This document shows, in pieces, positions 5,126-7,951 of a DNA stretch of 7,951 nucleotides. The notes below the pieces were generated by a model, which did not search any database, had not been told where the DNA came from, and saw only the letters and a program-made list of their open reading frames with translations. The position numbers and the translations under genes were made by a program. The stretch's first letter is position 1; each line of letters starts with the position of its first letter. Source of the DNA: RGIG4608 sp045606265 (lineage in GTDB: Bacteria; Bacillota; Clostridia; Oscillospirales; CAG-272); assembly GCA_045606265.1 (NCBI GenBank), contig JAZURO010000230.1, forward strand, positions 1 to 7,951, given 5' to 3'.

Positions 5126-7933
5126 TTATTTAAGAATATCTTTCTTTCTGAGACGCCAAAGGATAATAGCGGATACCGCACCGGCAAATACAATTGCTGA
5201 CATAACAACAACTATGATAGTACTTGCAGGATACTTAGGCATAATCTTAGGAATTACTTCGGTTTCTACAAGTCCGCAAGTGCGGCAGGTATGCTCTTTC
5301 AAACCTTCCTTAAAGTAATTGTTCTCTTCAAGAATTACCCAATCACTGAACTTGTGTCCGGCAGGTTCTCCATATACGTATCCGCATACCTTACAGGTTC
5401 TTGGATCAACGCAAGTTGCCTTGCTGTAATTGTGAGAAAGCATACCGATTACTGTCTGCGCAACAATTATCTCGCCGCAGTCAGCGCACTTCTTACCGTC
5501 TGTAAGACCCGTCTTTGTACAAGTTGCAGGAGTACCCGGAATAAGTACCTCTCTGTGAGGAAGTGGATCTCCGCTTGTTACACCGCATACAGTACATTCT
5601 TTTGCTGATGTACAAGTTGCCTTTGTCCAGGTGTGAGGCAATTTAGAATCTATCTCAGTTCTTGTATTAATTGCTCCGCAGTAGATACAAGTACCTGTTT
5701 CTGTTCCGTCCTTTGTACAAGTTGCATCACCGTTAGATACGTATTCGTATGTGTGTCCTGGAGATACTCTTGTTGCAAGACAACGGTTACAAGTGTCGTC
5801 AAGACAGTTATCGTAAATATGTTCGCAATGAACGTGAATTGCTTCATATATAACGTCTGCATCCTCTTCTGCAACGAATATTGTGTTTTCTCTTTCAAGT
5901 GCAGCGAGGTAAAGTGATGCATTGAAAATCTGAGTCATAACCGCAGATGCTTCAAGGCAATCTTCAAAGTCGATGCAATCGATTCCGTAAGCGGAAAGAT
6001 CAATGTTCATTCCTTCAAGAGGATTATCAATTCCCAAAAGAACAACAGTCGCCTCGGGTGCTGCTGCATAAACGGTGTCAAGAAGAGCACCGAAATCGTG
6101 TGCAAATCTTGCGTGTGCGTAAATTGCACTTTCAATAGCATAAAGTGCTATATCAGCCACAGGAATTTCAATGGGATCTACAACGATTGAGAAAGCGGGA
6201 AGGTCAAAAAGTCCGAATTCCTTCAAGGCATTGTCTACCATAGGTTGAAGATCTATGTAATAGTATTCGGGAAGACCTCTTGAAATAAGCTCTGCCTTTG
6301 CAAGCGCAAGAAGATTCTCAAGCTCTGCCTGCTTTTCAGCATCGAGATATTTATCCCAATCAAGTGTTTCTGTCTGTGCGTTAATGTCTATGCCGTATCC
6401 CTCTATAACATTTGAAATATAGCCGCCCAAAATGGGGTTGTTATAGAGATTCATAAGCTTTTCATTATCTCTGATAATGTTTGCAACTGTACCTGCGGCC
6501 TGCTTGCTTGCAAAGTCAACGAATTCGTTTCCGTCAACCTTAATTGTGATAAGGTCAGCAGAATGAACATCTCCAAGCCACTCGCTCTGATTTCTTACAC
6601 CGTATTGACGGTATTTTGTGCCAAGAATGAGCTTGTCTGCAAGATCCTTAGCAAACGGAGAGTTGCCGAGCGCTACATACATTGAGTCATCCTTGAGCTC
6701 ATAAACTGTATTCGAAGCACCATAAAGTGTATCTGTTACAAACTTATCGAAATCGTTGAGAACACCCAAAACGTAAGCTATAAGCTGTGCTCTCACATAT
6801 TCGGCAAAAGCATTTACTCCATTAGGTGCATTTTTGATAATTTCAAGCAAATCAGCATATACCTTGTCCAAAAGTCCGGGGATATTTTCAAGTCCTTCTC
6901 TGATAACATCCGCATTATCACGGATCAATACGATAACGTAATCAAAGAGCTCTCCCGCAACAATGAACGCTTCTTCATAATCACCATAGATTTTAACAAG
7001 AAGATCAACAGTGTATTCATATGCATTTGAAGCTGCTTTGATAACGTCCTTAATCATATCAACAGCGCCTTCAACCTTTGCATTGATAATTACGATAGTA
7101 TCAATAATCTTGTTGTAAAGGTCAGCAACTGTGTGAATTGCATTTTCAATATCGCCTTTAACCTCTGAAATTACAGAGATGAGCTTATCAATTACCTCAA
7201 CAGCCCCCTCAACGTAGAGGTTGATCTTAACGATAACTTCTACCAAAAGGTCATATGTATCACGTGCAATTCCGATTATCTCAACTGCCTTATCATAGTA
7301 AGGTGCAAGCTTCTCTGTTACGTGTTCAACTACTGCTTCTACATATGCATTTACTGCTTCTTCTATCTTGGGAAGTACTTCTCTTTCAAATACTTCCAAT
7401 GCAGGAATTACGTATTCTACTCCTACCTGCTCCAATATTGCGTAAATGTTATTAAGGTGTGTATAAAGGTCGCCTTCAAGTGTGAGCATTGCCTTTACAA
7501 AACCGTCAAATTCCTCTGCTTCTCCACTCTCAAGTATTCCAAGTATCTTCTCAAGCGTGGGCTCAAGCGCTTCAAGCTCTGCATTGAGATCTGCCTTCAA
7601 TTCGTCTGAAATAGGCGCTCCCTCAAGGTCAATCTCAGGAAGTGTATTAAGCGCTGCCTCGATCGCCTCAATCGCTGCTCCAATATAGCCTGCTTCCTTA
7701 GCATATGCATATCCTAATGCATAATACTCCTCGTGGTTTTCCTCGATATCCTTTACTATCGCTTCTACGGTTGCTTTCGCTTCTTCATATTTCTCTTCAA
7801 GCTCTGCTCCGTTAAGAATATCGTGGTGTTCGTGTTTTGTTTCGGGTCTGAATATCGCTGATACTGTGGGCGCGCATACGCTTACCATCATTACAAGCGC
7901 CATTACCAAAACGAGAACTCTTTTGAAATTCAT
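5126..7933 (-). CDS. Gene B: exported paralogue of gene A lacking the N-terminal SGNH hydrolase domain
   Basis: The protein has 935 residues from the ATG at 7933, supported by GGAAAGG 7 bases upstream and an immediate signal peptide (residues 1-26, likely cut after VSA; the Cys at 20 does not form a good lipobox). The order of parts is: His-rich KHEHHD (33-38); helical repeats about 42-410; SGNH-like domain about 416-700; Cys/His-rich repeats about 701-898; transmembrane helix about 902-926 with tail RLRKKDILK.

It follows gene A from residue 656 onward. For example GDLYTHLNNIYAILEQVG (154-171) matches gene A 767-784, and ADLITIKVDGNE matches gene A ADLITIRLDNGE. The SGNH-like domain keeps GNS with Ser425 and GNE with Asn469, but no HPxxxGH block is visible, so activity is doubtful. 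Likely a surface-anchored structural or binding protein; function unknown. Its promoter is visible only at the left end of the window (251-279). Confidence 0.9.
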   Translation of the reverse strand: MNFKRVLVLVMALVMMVSVCAPTVSAIFRPETKHEHHDILNGAELEEKYEEAKATVEAIVKDIEENHEEYYALGYAYAKEAGYIGAAIEAIEAALNTLPEIDLEGAPISDELKADLNAELEALEPTLEKILGILESGEAEEFDGFVKAMLTLEGDLYTHLNNIYAILEQVGVEYVIPALEVFEREVLPKIEEAVNAYVEAVVEHVTEKLAPYYDKAVEIIGIARDTYDLLVEVIVKINLYVEGAVEVIDKLISVISEVKGDIENAIHTVADLYNKIIDTIVIINAKVEGAVDMIKDVIKAASNAYEYTVDLLVKIYGDYEEAFIVAGELFDYVIVLIRDNADVIREGLENIPGLLDKVYADLLEIIKNAPNGVNAFAEYVRAQLIAYVLGVLNDFDKFVTDTLYGASNTVYELKDDSMYVALGNSPFAKDLADKLILGTKYRQYGVRNQSEWLGDVHSADLITIKVDGNEFVDFASKQAAGTVANIIRDNEKLMNLYNNPILGGYISNVIEGYGIDINAQTETLDWDKYLDAEKQAELENLLALAKAELISRGLPEYYYIDLQPMVDNALKEFGLFDLPAFSIVVDPIEIPVADIALYAIESAIYAHARFAHDFGALLDTVYAAAPEATVVLLGIDNPLEGMNIDLSAYGIDCIDFEDCLEASAVMTQIFNASLYLAALERENTIFVAEEDADVIYEAIHVHCEHIYDNCLDDTCNRCLATRVSPGHTYEYVSNGDATCTKDGTETGTCIYCGAINTRTEIDSKLPHTWTKATCTSAKECTVCGVTSGDPLPHREVLIPGTPATCTKTGLTDGKKCADCGEIIVAQTVIGMLSHNYSKATCVDPRTCKVCGYVYGEPAGHKFSDWVILEENNYFKEGLKEHTCRTCGLVETEVIPKIMPKYPASTIIVVVMSAIVFAGAVSAIILWRLRKKDILK

Positions 7934-7951
7934 ATGATTTCCTTTCCGATA
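7811..7951. repeat. Terminal direct repeat, right copy (exact match to 1-141)
   Basis: This is the same 141 bases as the left end, here joined to the full gene B. It begins inside codon-aligned coding sequence (after residue 41) and ends four bases into the leader hairpin arm. No target-site duplication, inverted terminal repeat or recombinase gene accompanies it, so it is not evidence of a transposon. Confidence 0.97.
7941..7947 (-). promoter_or_regulatory. Gene B ribosome binding site (right-hand copy)
   Basis: GGAAAGG on the minus strand, 7 bases upstream of the ATG at 7933. It decides the start of gene B and repeats the spacing seen for gene A. The hairpin and promoter that belong upstream are cut off by the window end and are found at 138-279. 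Confidence 0.85.

Noticed and set aside
7871..7933. Lipoprotein signal in gene B (Cys20 after MVSV)
   Set aside because: The residue before the Cys is Val rather than Gly, Ala or Ser, and a better signal peptidase I site (VSA, residue 26) follows.

Overview
The window reads as a moderately AT-rich Gram-positive (Firmicutes/Clostridia-like, probably gut-associated) sequence. The basis is consensus sigma-A promoters, purine-rich ribosome binding sites, classical stem-plus-U terminators, Gram-positive signal peptides and C-terminal membrane anchors ending in a short basic tail. The species cannot be told from the sequence.

Layout, in transcription order (everything is on the minus strand). A promoter and leader (279 down to 124) sit in front of gene B. 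Gene B (7933 to 5126) is a 935-residue exported, membrane-anchored protein, followed by a terminator (5072-5099). Next come a perfect-consensus promoter (4991-5019), a structured leader of about 140 nt, and gene A (4841 to 360), a 1493-residue exported protein with an N-terminal SGNH/GDSL-type hydrolase domain. A terminator (292-325) follows, and then the gene B promoter again. No plus-strand gene, RNA gene, insertion sequence, CRISPR array or replication gene was found.

Bases 1-141 repeat exactly as 7811-7951, including the first 41 codons of gene B, its ribosome binding site and the start of its leader. The contig therefore closes into a 7,810-bp loop. Either this is a real circle with no visible replication or mobilisation gene, or it is one collapsed unit of a chromosomal tandem array of these genes. 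A 141-base overlap equals the largest default k-mer of the MEGAHIT assembler, so the overlap length carries no biological meaning.

The two genes are paralogues. Both have a signal peptide, a short His-rich linker, a long helical repeat region, a degenerate SGNH-like domain, a Cys/His-rich C-terminal repeat region and a transmembrane anchor with a basic tail. Gene A alone carries an additional SGNH domain with recognisable catalytic blocks, inserted after the His-rich linker. They also share a leader hairpin and an identically spaced ribosome binding site. The simplest reading is a duplicated family of cell-surface proteins, one potentially enzymatic and one probably not. Substrate and role are unknown.
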